Source of the DNA: Aquincola tertiaricarbonis
GTDB lineage: Bacteria > Pseudomonadota > Gammaproteobacteria > Burkholderiales > Burkholderiaceae_C
Assembly (NCBI RefSeq): GCF_000969605.1
Contig: NZ_JZUE01000012.1
Span: 62,001 to 126,000 of the forward strand
Length of the DNA stretch: 64,000 bases
Reading direction: 5' to 3'
In this document: one piece after another, positions 46,220 to 54,476 of the stretch
How positions within the stretch are numbered: position 1 is the stretch's first letter
How the letters are laid out: every line of letters starts with the position of its first letter
Made by a program: the position numbers and the translations under genes
Notes under the pieces: model-generated
Told to the model about the DNA's origin: nothing
Databases searched by the model: none
Seen by the model: only the letters and a program-made list of their open reading frames with translations

Positions 46220-47467
46220 ATGTTCCCGTCGACCGAAGAGCCCAAGCCGCGCACGGCCACCGTGCTGCGGCTGGGCAGCGCCCAGACGCTGGCCTGGGCC
46301 TCCACCTACTACCTGCCGGCCATCCTGGCCGCGCCCATGGCCCGCGACCTGGGCACCACGGTGCCCACGGTGCTGGCGGCCTTCAGCCTCGCGCTGGTGG
46401 TCTCGGCCGCGGTGGGCCCACGCGCCGGCCATGCCATCGACCGGCTGGGCGGACGGCCGGTGCTGATGGCCACCAGCGGCGTGTTCGCGGCCGGGCTGGT
46501 CGGCCTGGGGCTGTGCCAGGGCCTGGCGGGCCTGTTCATGGCCTGGGTGGTGCTGGGGCTGGGCATGGGCAGCGGCCTGTACGAGGCGGCCTTCGCCAGC
46601 CTGGTGCGGCTGTACGGCCGGCAGGCCCGCAACGGCATCACCGGCATCACGCTGATCGCGGGCTTCGCCAGCACCGTCGGCTGGCCCCTGTCGGCCTGGC
46701 TGGAAAGCCGCTACGGCTGGCGCAGCACCTGCCTGGTGTGGGCGGCGCTGCACCTGCTGCTGGGCCTGCCGCTCAATGCCTGGCTGCCGCGCGTGGCCGC
46801 GGTGCTCGGCCGGCCGGCGCCGGCCGCTGCAGCCGCGCCGCCGCCCGCCGCCGTGCCGGCCGCGGCCGATGCACCGGCGGCCGGCGGCGAATGGCGAGCG
46901 ATGCTGGTGCTGGCCTGGGTGTTCGCGGCCTCGCTGTTTGCGGCCACCGCGCTGGCCACCCACCTGCCGCGCCTGATGCAGGCGGCAGGGGCCTCGGTGG
47001 GCACGGCGCTGATGGTAGGCGCCCTGATCGGGCCCGCGCAGGTGGCGGCGCGGCTGCTGGAGTTCGGCTTCCTGCGGCGGGCGCATCCGCTGTGGGTGGC
47101 ACGGCTGGCCACCGCATTGCACCCGCTGGGCGCCGCCCTGCTGCTGCTGGCCGGGCCCGCCTGGGCGCCGGTGTTCGGGCTGATGCATGGCGCCGGCAAC
47201 GGCCTGCTCACGATTACCAAGGGCACGCTGCCGCTGGCCTTGTTCGGCAGCGCGGGCTACGGCGCGCGCCAGGGCTGGTTGATGGCGCCGGCCCGTGTCT
47301 CGCAGGCGCTGGCACCGGTGGCCTTCGGGCTGGTGCTCGACCGGCTCCAGGGCCACGCGCTGTGGGTGACGGCCGGCCTGGGCTTCAGCGCGGTGGCGGC
47401 GTTGATGCTGCTGCCCACCCAGGCGCAACCGGCCGCCGCAGGCGCTCAGCCCGCGCTGCGCCGGTGA
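46220..47467 (+). CDS. MFS transporter
   Basis: Major facilitator family permease (415 residues, about 12 hydrophobic helices with a long Ala/Pro loop in the middle near residue 215). The first-half MFS motif is seen as DRLGGRPVLM after helix 2, and YEAAFASLVRLYGRQARNGITGITLIAGFASTVGWPLSAW spans helices 4-5. The substrate cannot be told. The last 22 bp overlap, convergently, the gene on the minus strand at 47446. The first ATG at 46220 gives the correct N-terminal helix position. Confidence 0.88.
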   Translation: MFPSTEEPKPRTATVLRLGSAQTLAWASTYYLPAILAAPMARDLGTTVPTVLAAFSLALVVSAAVGPRAGHAIDRLGGRPVLMATSGVFAAGLVGLGLCQGLAGLFMAWVVLGLGMGSGLYEAAFASLVRLYGRQARNGITGITLIAGFASTVGWPLSAWLESRYGWRSTCLVWAALHLLLGLPLNAWLPRVAAVLGRPAPAAAAAPPPAAVPAAADAPAAGGEWRAMLVLAWVFAASLFAATALATHLPRLMQAAGASVGTALMVGALIGPAQVAARLLEFGFLRRAHPLWVARLATALHPLGAALLLLAGPAWAPVFGLMHGAGNGLLTITKGTLPLALFGSAGYGARQGWLMAPARVSQALAPVAFGLVLDRLQGHALWVTAGLGFSAVAALMLLPTQAQPAAAGAQPALRR

Positions 47468-47856
47468 TGCCGGTTGCTGTGGATCGCCTGCACCGAAGGC
47501 GCCTGCGCCAGCACGCGCAGCTGCGGCGGCGTCACCTCGACCACGAAGCTGCCGTTGAGGTCGTTGCGGCGCGCATCGTCGGCCAGGCCCAGGCTGGACA
47601 GGCAGGCCTCCAGGTCGTTCATGTCGCAGGCCGGGTATTCGCTCAGGGCCGATGCTGCCGCGCCGCGGGCATGGACCGGCGGCGGCAACAGTTCGGACGG
47701 GCCCACCGCGGTGTGCCGGGCCAGTGCCTGGGGCGAGGGCGTGACGGGCAGCCGGCGCGCCTCGATGATGACCGAGGTGCGCTGGGCGGCGTCGGCCTGG
47801 GACGCGAAATCGACCAGGCTGGCATCGCGCAAGGCATTGGGGGCGTGGTGGCTCAT
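47446..47856 (-). CDS. stand-alone S8 prodomain-like protein (putative protease inhibitor or chaperone)
   Basis: A 136-residue protein, not annotated by any family I can name, that resembles the N-terminal prodomain of the S8 protease encoded 55 bp upstream. Three collinear blocks match: QRTSVIIEARRLP (25-37) with QRTLSIIVQGQP, PSELLPPP (53-60) with ASDLLPAP, and PPQLRVLAQAPSVQAIHSNR (110-129) with DDLARLPDQLPGVLAIFPNR. The last block is the usual end of an inhibitor I9-type propeptide. It has no signal peptide and two Cys residues. It may act in trans as a folding aid or inhibitor of the protease. Confidence 0.75.
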   Translation of the reverse strand: MSHHAPNALRDASLVDFASQADAAQRTSVIIEARRLPVTPSPQALARHTAVGPSELLPPPVHARGAAASALSEYPACDMNDLEACLSSLGLADDARRNDLNGSFVVEVTPPQLRVLAQAPSVQAIHSNRHHRRSAG

Positions 47857-47911
47857 GGCGGGGGTCCTGCTGCGGGTGCTGCGTCAAGCGTAATGGCTGG
47901 GTGCATGGTGT

Positions 47912-49408
47912 TCAAGCCGCCGGCAGGTAGCCCAGCTGCACCGCATTGCCGTAGGCGGCCAGCGCGGAAAGCTTGCCGTGGCCGTAGCGGTGGTCCTGGC
48001 CGTTCTCGCCGCAGTCGGTGACGCTGCCGGTGAGCAGCTGCAGCAGCGCGTCCGAGCGCTCCCAGCCGGTCAGCGACAGCAGCGGCGATTGCGCCGCGGC
48101 ACCGGTGCGGCTGAGCATCAGCGCCAGCGCGCCGGCCACGTGCGGCGCGGCCATCGACGTGCCGTTCAGGTGCTCCCACTTGTTCTTGCCGATGCAGGAA
48201 TACACATGCACGCCCGGCGCGGCCACGTCGGGCTTGGCATACACCAGCGGCAGGTGGCGGGCGTCGATGGCGTCGGACGTTTCCACCACGTGGGTGCGTC
48301 CGGCGCTGAAGGCGGCCACGCGGCCCTGCACGTCCATCGCGCCCACGGCCAGCGCGAAGAAGTCGTTGCCCGGCGAGCCGCTGGTCTGCGCGCCGTCGTT
48401 GCCGATGGCCACCACCACCGGCACGCCGGCCGCACGCGCGGCGATCATCGCGGCGGTGTAGGTGTCCAGCACGCCGGGGTCGAAGGTCAGGCCGCCCAGC
48501 GACATGTTGATGACCTCGGCGCCCTGGGCCACCGCCCATTCCATGCCCTTGAGGATCTGCTCGTCGGTGCCGCCGGTCTTGCCCAGCACCTTGGCCACCA
48601 GCAACTGCACGCCCGGCGCCACGCCGATCCAGCGGCCGCTGCTGCGCCCGCCGGCAATGGTGCCGCACACATGGGTGCCGTGGCCGTCGGCGTCCCAGGC
48701 CTGGTCGACGCCCTGCTTGATGAGGCCGGCCTTGGCATCGAATTCGGCAAAGCCGATCACCTTGCCCTGCAGGTCGGGGTGGGTGGCCTCCACGCCGGTG
48801 TCCAGCACCGCCACCTTGGCGCCCTGGCCGCGCGCATCGAAGGCGCCCCAGCACGAGAGCGCGCCCACCGCCTCCAGGCCCCAGGCATGGGTGACCCAGC
48901 GCTCCACCTCGGGCGGCAGCGTCTTGGCCTTCAGCCGCGGCGGCACCGGCACCCGCCGGTTGGGGAAGATGGCCAGCACGCCGGGCAACTGGTCCGGCAG
49001 GCGGGCCAGGTCGTCGCGGTCGATCTCCATGGCGGCGGCGCCGGCCAGCGGCAGCGGCCGCGGCTGGCCGCCCGGGTTGGCGCGCCGGGCCAGGCGCGAC
49101 GCATGGATGAAGGCCGCTGCCTGCATCGGCGCGATGGCCGCCACCCCGAGCCGGCGCAGGGCCTGCAGCTGCGCCTTGCGCTGCGCGACCGTGGCGGCGG
49201 CCTTCTGCCGCACCGAGGTGGCGCGGTACGGCGCGGGCAGCAGGTCGCTGGCACTGGTGATGGCACGCCGCTGCATGGCCTCCTCCGCGGCGCGCCGCAG
49301 CGCTTCATGCAGCCCGGCGGGCTGGCCCTGCACGATGATGCTCAGCGTGCGCTGGCGGCTTTCGTCGAGGATGCGCTCGACCTGGCGCTGGATCTTGAGA
49401 CGGGTCAT
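47912..49408 (-). CDS. S8 (subtilisin-like) serine peptidase with N-terminal prodomain
   Basis: Subtilase of 498 residues. Catalytic Asp203 (VLDTG), His243 (DGHGTHV) and Ser418 (NGTSMAAPH) are all present, as is the oxyanion Asn337 (AIGNDG). Residues 1-155 form a prodomain ending VLAIFPNRRV. No signal peptide is visible, so the enzyme is probably cytoplasmic or exported by another route. It is probably cotranscribed with the downstream 136-residue protein, which repeats three blocks of its prodomain. The role is unknown; an activation or conflict function is possible. Confidence 0.93.
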   Translation of the reverse strand: MTRLKIQRQVERILDESRQRTLSIIVQGQPAGLHEALRRAAEEAMQRRAITSASDLLPAPYRATSVRQKAAATVAQRKAQLQALRRLGVAAIAPMQAAAFIHASRLARRANPGGQPRPLPLAGAAAMEIDRDDLARLPDQLPGVLAIFPNRRVPVPPRLKAKTLPPEVERWVTHAWGLEAVGALSCWGAFDARGQGAKVAVLDTGVEATHPDLQGKVIGFAEFDAKAGLIKQGVDQAWDADGHGTHVCGTIAGGRSSGRWIGVAPGVQLLVAKVLGKTGGTDEQILKGMEWAVAQGAEVINMSLGGLTFDPGVLDTYTAAMIAARAAGVPVVVAIGNDGAQTSGSPGNDFFALAVGAMDVQGRVAAFSAGRTHVVETSDAIDARHLPLVYAKPDVAAPGVHVYSCIGKNKWEHLNGTSMAAPHVAGALALMLSRTGAAAQSPLLSLTGWERSDALLQLLTGSVTDCGENGQDHRYGHGKLSALAAYGNAVQLGYLPAA

Positions 49409-49444
49409 TGCCGGGGAGTTTGCACCGTCGGGCCGCGGCGCGTG

Positions 49445-50356
49445 CTACGCCTGCACCTTCAGCCGCTGCGCCAGGTGGGCGATCAGCGCGTCCACCTTGG
49501 GCAGCAGCTGGCGGCTGCGCGGCCACACCAGGTGCAGTGGCAGGCCGTCCGTGGCGGCTTCGGGCAGCAGCGCCACCAGCCGGCCGCTGGCCAGGTGCGA
49601 CGCCACCAGCCAGGTGGCGAGCTGGGCGATGCCGACGCCGGCCAGCACCGCCTCCACCTGCGCGCCGGCATCGCCGACGATGAAGCGGCCCGGCACCTCG
49701 CGGCGCTCCACCGGGGCCGTGCCGCGCTGGATCAGCCAGGGGTTGGCGCTGCCGTCGGCCCGGCCGTAGGTCACCGCGTCGTGGGCGGCCAGGTCGTCCA
49801 CGCCGGCCGGCGCGTCGCGCCGCGCCAGGTACTCGGGCGAGGCGCAGAACACCAGCCGCTCGGTCCCCAGGTAGCGGTGGCCCAGGGCGGCCGGCCATGC
49901 ATCGGGGCCGCCGATGCGCACGCCGAGGTCGATGCCCTCCTCCACCAGGTCGACGAAGCGGTCGGTGAAGGACAGGTGCGGCTGCACGCCGGGATGCTGC
50001 GCGGCGAACTCGACCAGCAGTGGCACCACGCGCATGCGGCCGAAGGTGGCGGGCAGGTCCACCCGCAAGCGGCCCGAGGGCTCCAGCTTCTCGGCGGCCA
50101 GCACCTGCTCGGCCATGCGCAGTTCCTCCAGCACCCGCACGCAGGTGCGGTGAAAGGCCGCGCCCGCATCGGTGAGCCACAGCCGGCGGGTGGTGCGCTC
50201 GAACAGCCGCGTGTGCAGCCGCGCCTCCAGCCGCGCCACCGCCTTGCCGACCGCGGAGTTGGTGAGGTTCAGCCGCTCGGCCGCGGCGGTGAAGCTGCCC
50301 GCCTCGGCGGTGCAGACGAAGGCTTCTATGCCTTTCAGACGTTCGGTAGGCAGCAT
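49445..50356 (-). CDS. LysR-family regulator
   Basis: LysR-type transcription factor of 303 residues. The N-terminal winged helix-turn-helix is FVCTAEAGSFTAAAERLNLTNSAVGKAVARLEARLHTRLFERTTRRLWLTDAGAAF, followed by the effector domain (DLPATFGRMRVVPLL onwards). It is divergent from an MFS gene, the usual layout in which the regulator controls the transporter. A short dyad (TCCAG-N5-CTGGA) in the 109-bp intergenic region could be its site. Confidence 0.94.
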   Translation of the reverse strand: MLPTERLKGIEAFVCTAEAGSFTAAAERLNLTNSAVGKAVARLEARLHTRLFERTTRRLWLTDAGAAFHRTCVRVLEELRMAEQVLAAEKLEPSGRLRVDLPATFGRMRVVPLLVEFAAQHPGVQPHLSFTDRFVDLVEEGIDLGVRIGGPDAWPAALGHRYLGTERLVFCASPEYLARRDAPAGVDDLAAHDAVTYGRADGSANPWLIQRGTAPVERREVPGRFIVGDAGAQVEAVLAGVGIAQLATWLVASHLASGRLVALLPEAATDGLPLHLVWPRSRQLLPKVDALIAHLAQRLKVQA

Positions 50357-50384
50357 GGGCAGGTCGCTGATTGAAGAATTTCGC

Positions 50385-50399
50385 TCCAGAGTAACTGGA
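50385..50399. promoter_or_regulatory. candidate LysR-type operator
   Basis: TCCAG at 50385-50389 and CTGGA at 50395-50399, separated by 5 bp, form a 15-bp dyad in the short divergent region between the LysR gene and the MFS gene. T-N-A-type spacing is close to that seen for LysR proteins but not exact. Binding is unproven. Confidence 0.4.
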
Positions 50400-50465
50400 A
50401 AAGTCTCCTCATATCAGAACCCGCGGCGCCAGTACGCTTGTCGGCTGACAGCCCACCACGCCACC

Positions 50466-51698
50466 ATGACCGCCTCAACCCCGCCCACCCCGCGCGCCAG
50501 CGGCGCTTCCATCGCCATCCTGGCGACCGCCGCCTTCGTGCTGGTGACCACCGAATTCCTGATCGTCGGCCTGCTGCCCGCCCTGGCGCGCGACCTGTCG
50601 ATCTCGATCTCCGCGGCCGGGCTGCTGGTCACGCTCTTCGCCTTCACGGTGATGCTGTTCGGCCCACTGCTCACCGCCGCGGTGGCGCACTTCGAGCGCA
50701 AGCGGCTGTTCGTCGCCATCCTGCTGGTGTTCGCCGCCTCCAATGCGCTGGCCGCGCTGGCGCCCAACGTGGGCGTGCTGGCGTTGGCGCGCTTCATCCC
50801 GGCGCTGGCGCTGCCGGTGTTCTGGGGCACCGCCAGCGAAACCGCCGGCCAGCTCGCCGGGCCTCAGCGTGCCGGCCGGGCGGTTTCGTCGGTCTACCTC
50901 GGCATCTCGGCGGCGATGCTGTTCGGCATTCCGCTGGGCACGCTGGCGGCCGAGGCCATCGGCTGGCGCGGTGCCTTCTGGCTGCTGGCGGCGCTGTCGG
51001 CCGCCGTGGCGCTGATGCTGCAGCTGGGCATGCCGCGTCTGCGCTCGCCGCAGCGGGTGAGGCTGGCCGAGCAGCTGCGCATCCTGCGCGACGCCCGCTT
51101 CGTGGCCAACGTGGCGCTGTCGGTGCTGGTGTTCACCGCGATGTTCACCGCCTACACCTACCTGGCCGACACCCTGGAAACCGCGGCCGGCGTGCCCAAG
51201 GCGCAGGTCGGCTGGTGACTGATGGGCTTCGGCGCCGTGGGCCTGATAGGCAACTGGCTGGGCGGCCGCTGGGTGGACGCGCGGCCGCTGGCCGTCACCG
51301 CCTTGTTCAGCGTGCTGCTGGCCCTGGGCATGGCCGGCAGCATGGCCGCCGTGGGCCAGCGCTTCTGGCTGTGCGTGGCACTGGCCGTCTGGGGCGTGGC
51401 CAACACGGCGCTGTACCCCATCTGCCAGATCCGCGTGATGAAGGCCGCCAGCCACGCCAAGGCGCTGGCCGGCACGCTCAACGTCTCGGCCGCCAATGCC
51501 GGCATCGGCCTCGGCGCCGTGTTGGGCGGCTTGGCCATCCCGCAGTGGGGCGCGGGCAGCGTGGGGTATGTGGCGGCTGTGATTGCACTGGTGGCTGTCG
51601 TGGCTGCAGGCTTGATCGGGGGGTTGGGTGCTTCGCGGGGTGCTGTACCTGAGTCGGGCGGTTTGCGCAGGGCCGTGCGGGCCGGCCCGGGGGGCTGA
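50466..51698 (+). pseudogene. MFS transporter with in-frame stop
   Basis: Major facilitator transporter of the AraJ/YdhP sugar-efflux or drug-resistance type, interrupted by TGA at 51216-51218 (codon 251). Upstream, residues 1-250 (MTASTPPTPRASGASIAILA onwards) carry helices 1-7 including VTTEFLIVGLLPALARDL. Downstream, the same frame continues with LMGFGAVGLIGNWLGGRWVDARPL and five more helices to 51698, so the full product would be 410 residues. The context GGC-TGG-TGA-CTG suggests a former TGG. The 3' end runs into the inverted repeat at 51662. Loss of function, readthrough or sequence error are all possible. Confidence 0.82.
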
Positions 51699-51788
51699 GC
51701 TTCCGCGGTCGGTGCTGCGCACCGACTGACCTGCGCTGCTCGGCGCTCCACATGCGCCCCCGAGCCGGCCCGCACGGCCCTGCGCAAA
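51662..51788. repeat. 25-bp perfect inverted repeat enclosing 77 bp
   Basis: The arms at 51662-51686 and 51764-51788 are perfect complements (TTTGCGCAGGGCCGTGCGGG opening the left arm). Pairing can extend inwards over a C/G-rich block with one mismatch. The interior contains a second hairpin, GTCGGTGC-TGC-GCACCGAC, at 51708-51726. The left arm overlaps the end of the MFS pseudogene. This begins the only gene-free stretch longer than 300 bp in the window (51699-52224). Confidence 0.85.
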
Positions 51789-51937
51789 TGTCGGAGCGGT
51801 GGTGCTGCGCATGAAGGTGCCTTGCAACGGCGCCACGGTCTGCGACGACGGCACTGCGCTGGCGCCGTCGGCCGCGCCCGGGCGCAGCGTGCTTGCCAGC
51901 GAGGCGGTTGCAGCAGCTTTCCGCACAGCAGAGCAGA

Positions 51938-52179
51938 GCCGCGCGGGGGGCGGTGCCCGGTGGGGCGATTTGTGGGGTGGCGAGGAGCGCAGTGCCGAGG
52001 TCGGCGCGCGCAGCGCGCTTTGTGAACTGACTCGCGGCCGACTGTTTGAGCGGCAGTGAGCGAAGCGAACGAGAGCGAGTTGGGCCGCGCGACCTCGGCG
52101 CGAGCACCGCAGCGAAGTCGGCCGCGCAGCGGCCGACCACCCCAGCATGAGCCCCGCCGGGCACCGCCCCCCGCGCGGC
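51938..52179. repeat. 23-bp perfect inverted repeat enclosing 196 bp
   Basis: GCCGCGCGGGGGGCGGTGCCCGG at 51938-51960 pairs perfectly with 52157-52179. One mismatch follows, then a further matched GGGGC/GCCCC block. Nested inside is GTCGGCCGC-GCA-GCGGCCGAC (52117-52137) and the purine-rich AGTGAGCGAAGCGAACGAGA. No open frame with gene-like features lies between 51699 and 52224; the longest frame there is a weak basic Arg/Pro peptide. Confidence 0.85.
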
Positions 52180-52224
52180 GGCCGAACAAAAACAGCGCTT
52201 ACGGCCTGTCAAACACCAAGAAGC

Positions 52225-53841
52225 TCAAGCTTCCAGCACCCGGAAGTGATGCGTCCCATCCCGCCCCAGTTGCTCGACCAGGCCGAACTCCCAATCGAGG
52301 TAAGCCTGCATCGCTGACGCCGGTGCATCGGTGCCTTCGTACGGCCGCCGATAGCGGTCGATGCGCGGCGCGGCCAGGCGCTGCTCGCCCGGCTCCGTCG
52401 GCAACCCCGCAGCCACCCAGGCCGCATTGCCGCCTTCCAGCACCCACACCTCGGCATCGGTGAGGGCCTGCAGGTCCTCGGCCGCGAATCGGGCCAGCAG
52501 GCTCGATCCACAGGTGAGCACGTAGCGCCGCGCCGGCGGCATGCGCTGCAGCGCCTCGGCCAGCACCGCCCGCGTCGTCCACCAGGCGCCGGGGATGTGG
52601 CGCTTCACATGGTTGGCGCTGGTCGTCACGTCGATCACCACGGTGCCGTCGCCGCTGGCCAGCCAATCGGCCAGCGTGGCGGGCGCCACCGTGCGCGGCG
52701 CGGGCAGGGGCGGCAGCGGCGGCACGTCGGGGCCGGTGACGCGCGCCTCCAGCAGCACGGCCTCGCCCTCCAGCAGCGCCACCTCCCAACCCATCTGCGC
52801 CAGCCAGGAAGCCGTCATCGCGGCACGCACGCCGCGCCCTGCCTCGGCCAGGTCGCCGCCGTCGTCCACCAGCACGATGCGGGCGCCGCGCACCGGCGCA
52901 TGGTGGTCGGTCTCCTGCACCAGCTGGCCACCCGGCGCGTTGCGGAATCCAGGCCGGTGGCCGGCCGCATATTCCTCCGGCGTGCGCACGTCGAAGGCAT
53001 AGGTGGTGCGTGTGGACTCGGCCTGCCAGGCATCGAGCTGCGGCTGGCCGATGCGCAGCACGCCGGCGCGCTGCGCCAGTCCGGCCGCGGCACGCCGGGC
53101 TTCGGCCTGCACCTCGGCCGGCACCTCGGCGGGCGGGCGACGCTGCTGGCCATGGTCGAGCTGCAAGCCCGCCAGCTTCCAGCCGATGGTGCCGTTGCGC
53201 AGCGCCGCCACCGGGTTGGGCAGGCCGGCATTCACCAGCGACTGCGTGCCGATGATGCTGCGCGTGCGGCCGGCGCAGTTGACGATCACCCGCGTGGCCG
53301 GGTCGGGCGCCAGCGCACGGGCGCGCAGCACCAGCTCGGCACCCGGCACGCTGGTGGCCGTCGGGATGCTCATGGTCTGGTATTCGTCGAAGCGGCGCGC
53401 GTCCAGCACCACCACGTCGGCCTGGGCATCGAGCAGCGCCTTGACTTCTTCCGCCACGAGCGAAGGCGTGTGCCGCTCGGCCTCCACCAGCTCGCCGAAG
53501 CTCTTGCTGGGCACGTTCACGTCGCGGAACAGCTCGCCGCCGGCCTCGCGCCAGCCGGCCAGCCCACCGGCGAGCAAGCGCACGTCGGTGTAGCCCAGCG
53601 ACCGCAACCGGTCGGCGGCCCGCTGCGCAAAGCCTTCGCCGTCGTCGTACACCACGATGGCGGTGTCGCGGCGCGGGATGCGGCCGTAGGCCTCCAGCTC
53701 CAGCTTCGACAGCGGCAGGTTGGCCGCCCACAGCGGGTGCGCCTGGGCATAGGGGTCTTCCTCGCGCACGTCGAGCAGCGCGATCTCGCGGCGGGCGAGC
53801 AGGGCGGCGCGCACGTCGGCGGGGGTGGCGTTCAAGGTCAT
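52225..53841 (-). CDS. four-domain rhodanese-like sulfurtransferase
   Basis: Sulfurtransferase-type protein of 538 residues with four tandem rhodanese folds. Domain 1 (about residues 8-105) lacks the catalytic Cys, with Asp67 in VVYDDGEG. Domain 2 (120-225) has Cys189 in VNCAGRTRS. Domain 3 (260-365) again lacks Cys (VDDGGD, 326-330). Domain 4 (385-490) has Cys444 in LTCGSS. Alternation of inactive and active domains is a clear pattern. It lies 19 bp downstream of the thiol dioxygenase, so it probably handles sulfane sulfur produced in the same pathway. Confidence 0.9.
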   Translation of the reverse strand: MTLNATPADVRAALLARREIALLDVREEDPYAQAHPLWAANLPLSKLELEAYGRIPRRDTAIVVYDDGEGFAQRAADRLRSLGYTDVRLLAGGLAGWREAGGELFRDVNVPSKSFGELVEAERHTPSLVAEEVKALLDAQADVVVLDARRFDEYQTMSIPTATSVPGAELVLRARALAPDPATRVIVNCAGRTRSIIGTQSLVNAGLPNPVAALRNGTIGWKLAGLQLDHGQQRRPPAEVPAEVQAEARRAAAGLAQRAGVLRIGQPQLDAWQAESTRTTYAFDVRTPEEYAAGHRPGFRNAPGGQLVQETDHHAPVRGARIVLVDDGGDLAEAGRGVRAAMTASWLAQMGWEVALLEGEAVLLEARVTGPDVPPLPPLPAPRTVAPATLADWLASGDGTVVIDVTTSANHVKRHIPGAWWTTRAVLAEALQRMPPARRYVLTCGSSLLARFAAEDLQALTDAEVWVLEGGNAAWVAAGLPTEPGEQRLAAPRIDRYRRPYEGTDAPASAMQAYLDWEFGLVEQLGRDGTHHFRVLEA

Positions 53842-53860
53842 TCAGCTTGCCTATACAAGT

Positions 53861-54418
53861 TCAGGGCACCGGCGTGTAGCCGGAGACGAAGCGCTGGCGG
53901 CTGCCGTCCAGCCCGTAGGTGGCGCGCTCGATGGTGCCGATGTCGGCGCCGTACACATGGATGCTGATCGACACCTGGTCGTCGAAGGCGTTGTGCACGC
54001 GGTGGATGTCGCCCACGCGTGGCGACACCGCCTCCACCTGGCCAGGCGCCAGCCGCACCGGCGGGCCGGCCTCCACCAGCTTCGCGGGCCCGGCGAAGCG
54101 ATAGCCCTGCGAGAACTCGGCCCCGCGCAGCATGCCGATCAGGCCCCACACCGTGTGGTCGTGGATCGGCGTGGCCTGGCCCGGCCCCCACACGAAGCTC
54201 ACCACCGAGAAGCGGCCGGCCACGTCGCGGTGCAGCGGGTACTGGCGGTAGCGGTCGCCCGGCGTGGCATATGCCGCGGGCAGCCAGCGGTCGTCGGCCA
54301 CCAGCGCGCCCAGCAGGCGGCCGCCTTCGTCCAGCAGCCGCGGCTCGGGCGGCGCCTGCGCGACCAGCGCTTCGAGCGACGCGATGAACGACCGGAAGGC
54401 CGGTGCTTCAATCGTCAT
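53861..54418 (-). CDS. cupin thiol dioxygenase (cysteine/3-mercaptopropionate type)
   Basis: Non-haem iron dioxygenase of 185 residues that turns a small thiol into its sulfinic acid. Iron ligands are His86 and His88 (HDH) with His139 in GDIHRVHN. The core VVSFVWGPGQATPIHDHTVWGLIGMLRGAE matches bacterial thiol dioxygenases. At the substrate-binding strand the sequence is YRQYPL with Gln59, the residue typical of bacterial 3-mercaptopropionate dioxygenases rather than the Arg of mammalian cysteine dioxygenase. It lies between the acyl-CoA-dehydrogenase-fold gene and the rhodanese. Confidence 0.88.
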   Translation of the reverse strand: MTIEAPAFRSFIASLEALVAQAPPEPRLLDEGGRLLGALVADDRWLPAAYATPGDRYRQYPLHRDVAGRFSVVSFVWGPGQATPIHDHTVWGLIGMLRGAEFSQGYRFAGPAKLVEAGPPVRLAPGQVEAVSPRVGDIHRVHNAFDDQVSISIHVYGADIGTIERATYGLDGSRQRFVSGYTPVP

Positions 54419-54476
54419 GGCAGGGTCCTTCCCAACAAGCCGGAGGAACCGGCATGGTGCCTCAAACCGGCGGCCT

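Noticed and set aside
51216-51218. TGA in the MFS gene as selenocysteine or programmed readthrough
   Set aside because: No SECIS-like stem follows and MFS proteins of this family are not selenoproteins; TGG to TGA is simpler.
52056-52463. Frame of 135 codons running out of the inverted-repeat block
   Set aside because: Arg/Pro/Ser-rich, no signal or domain, overlaps the rhodanese 3' end on the other strand.
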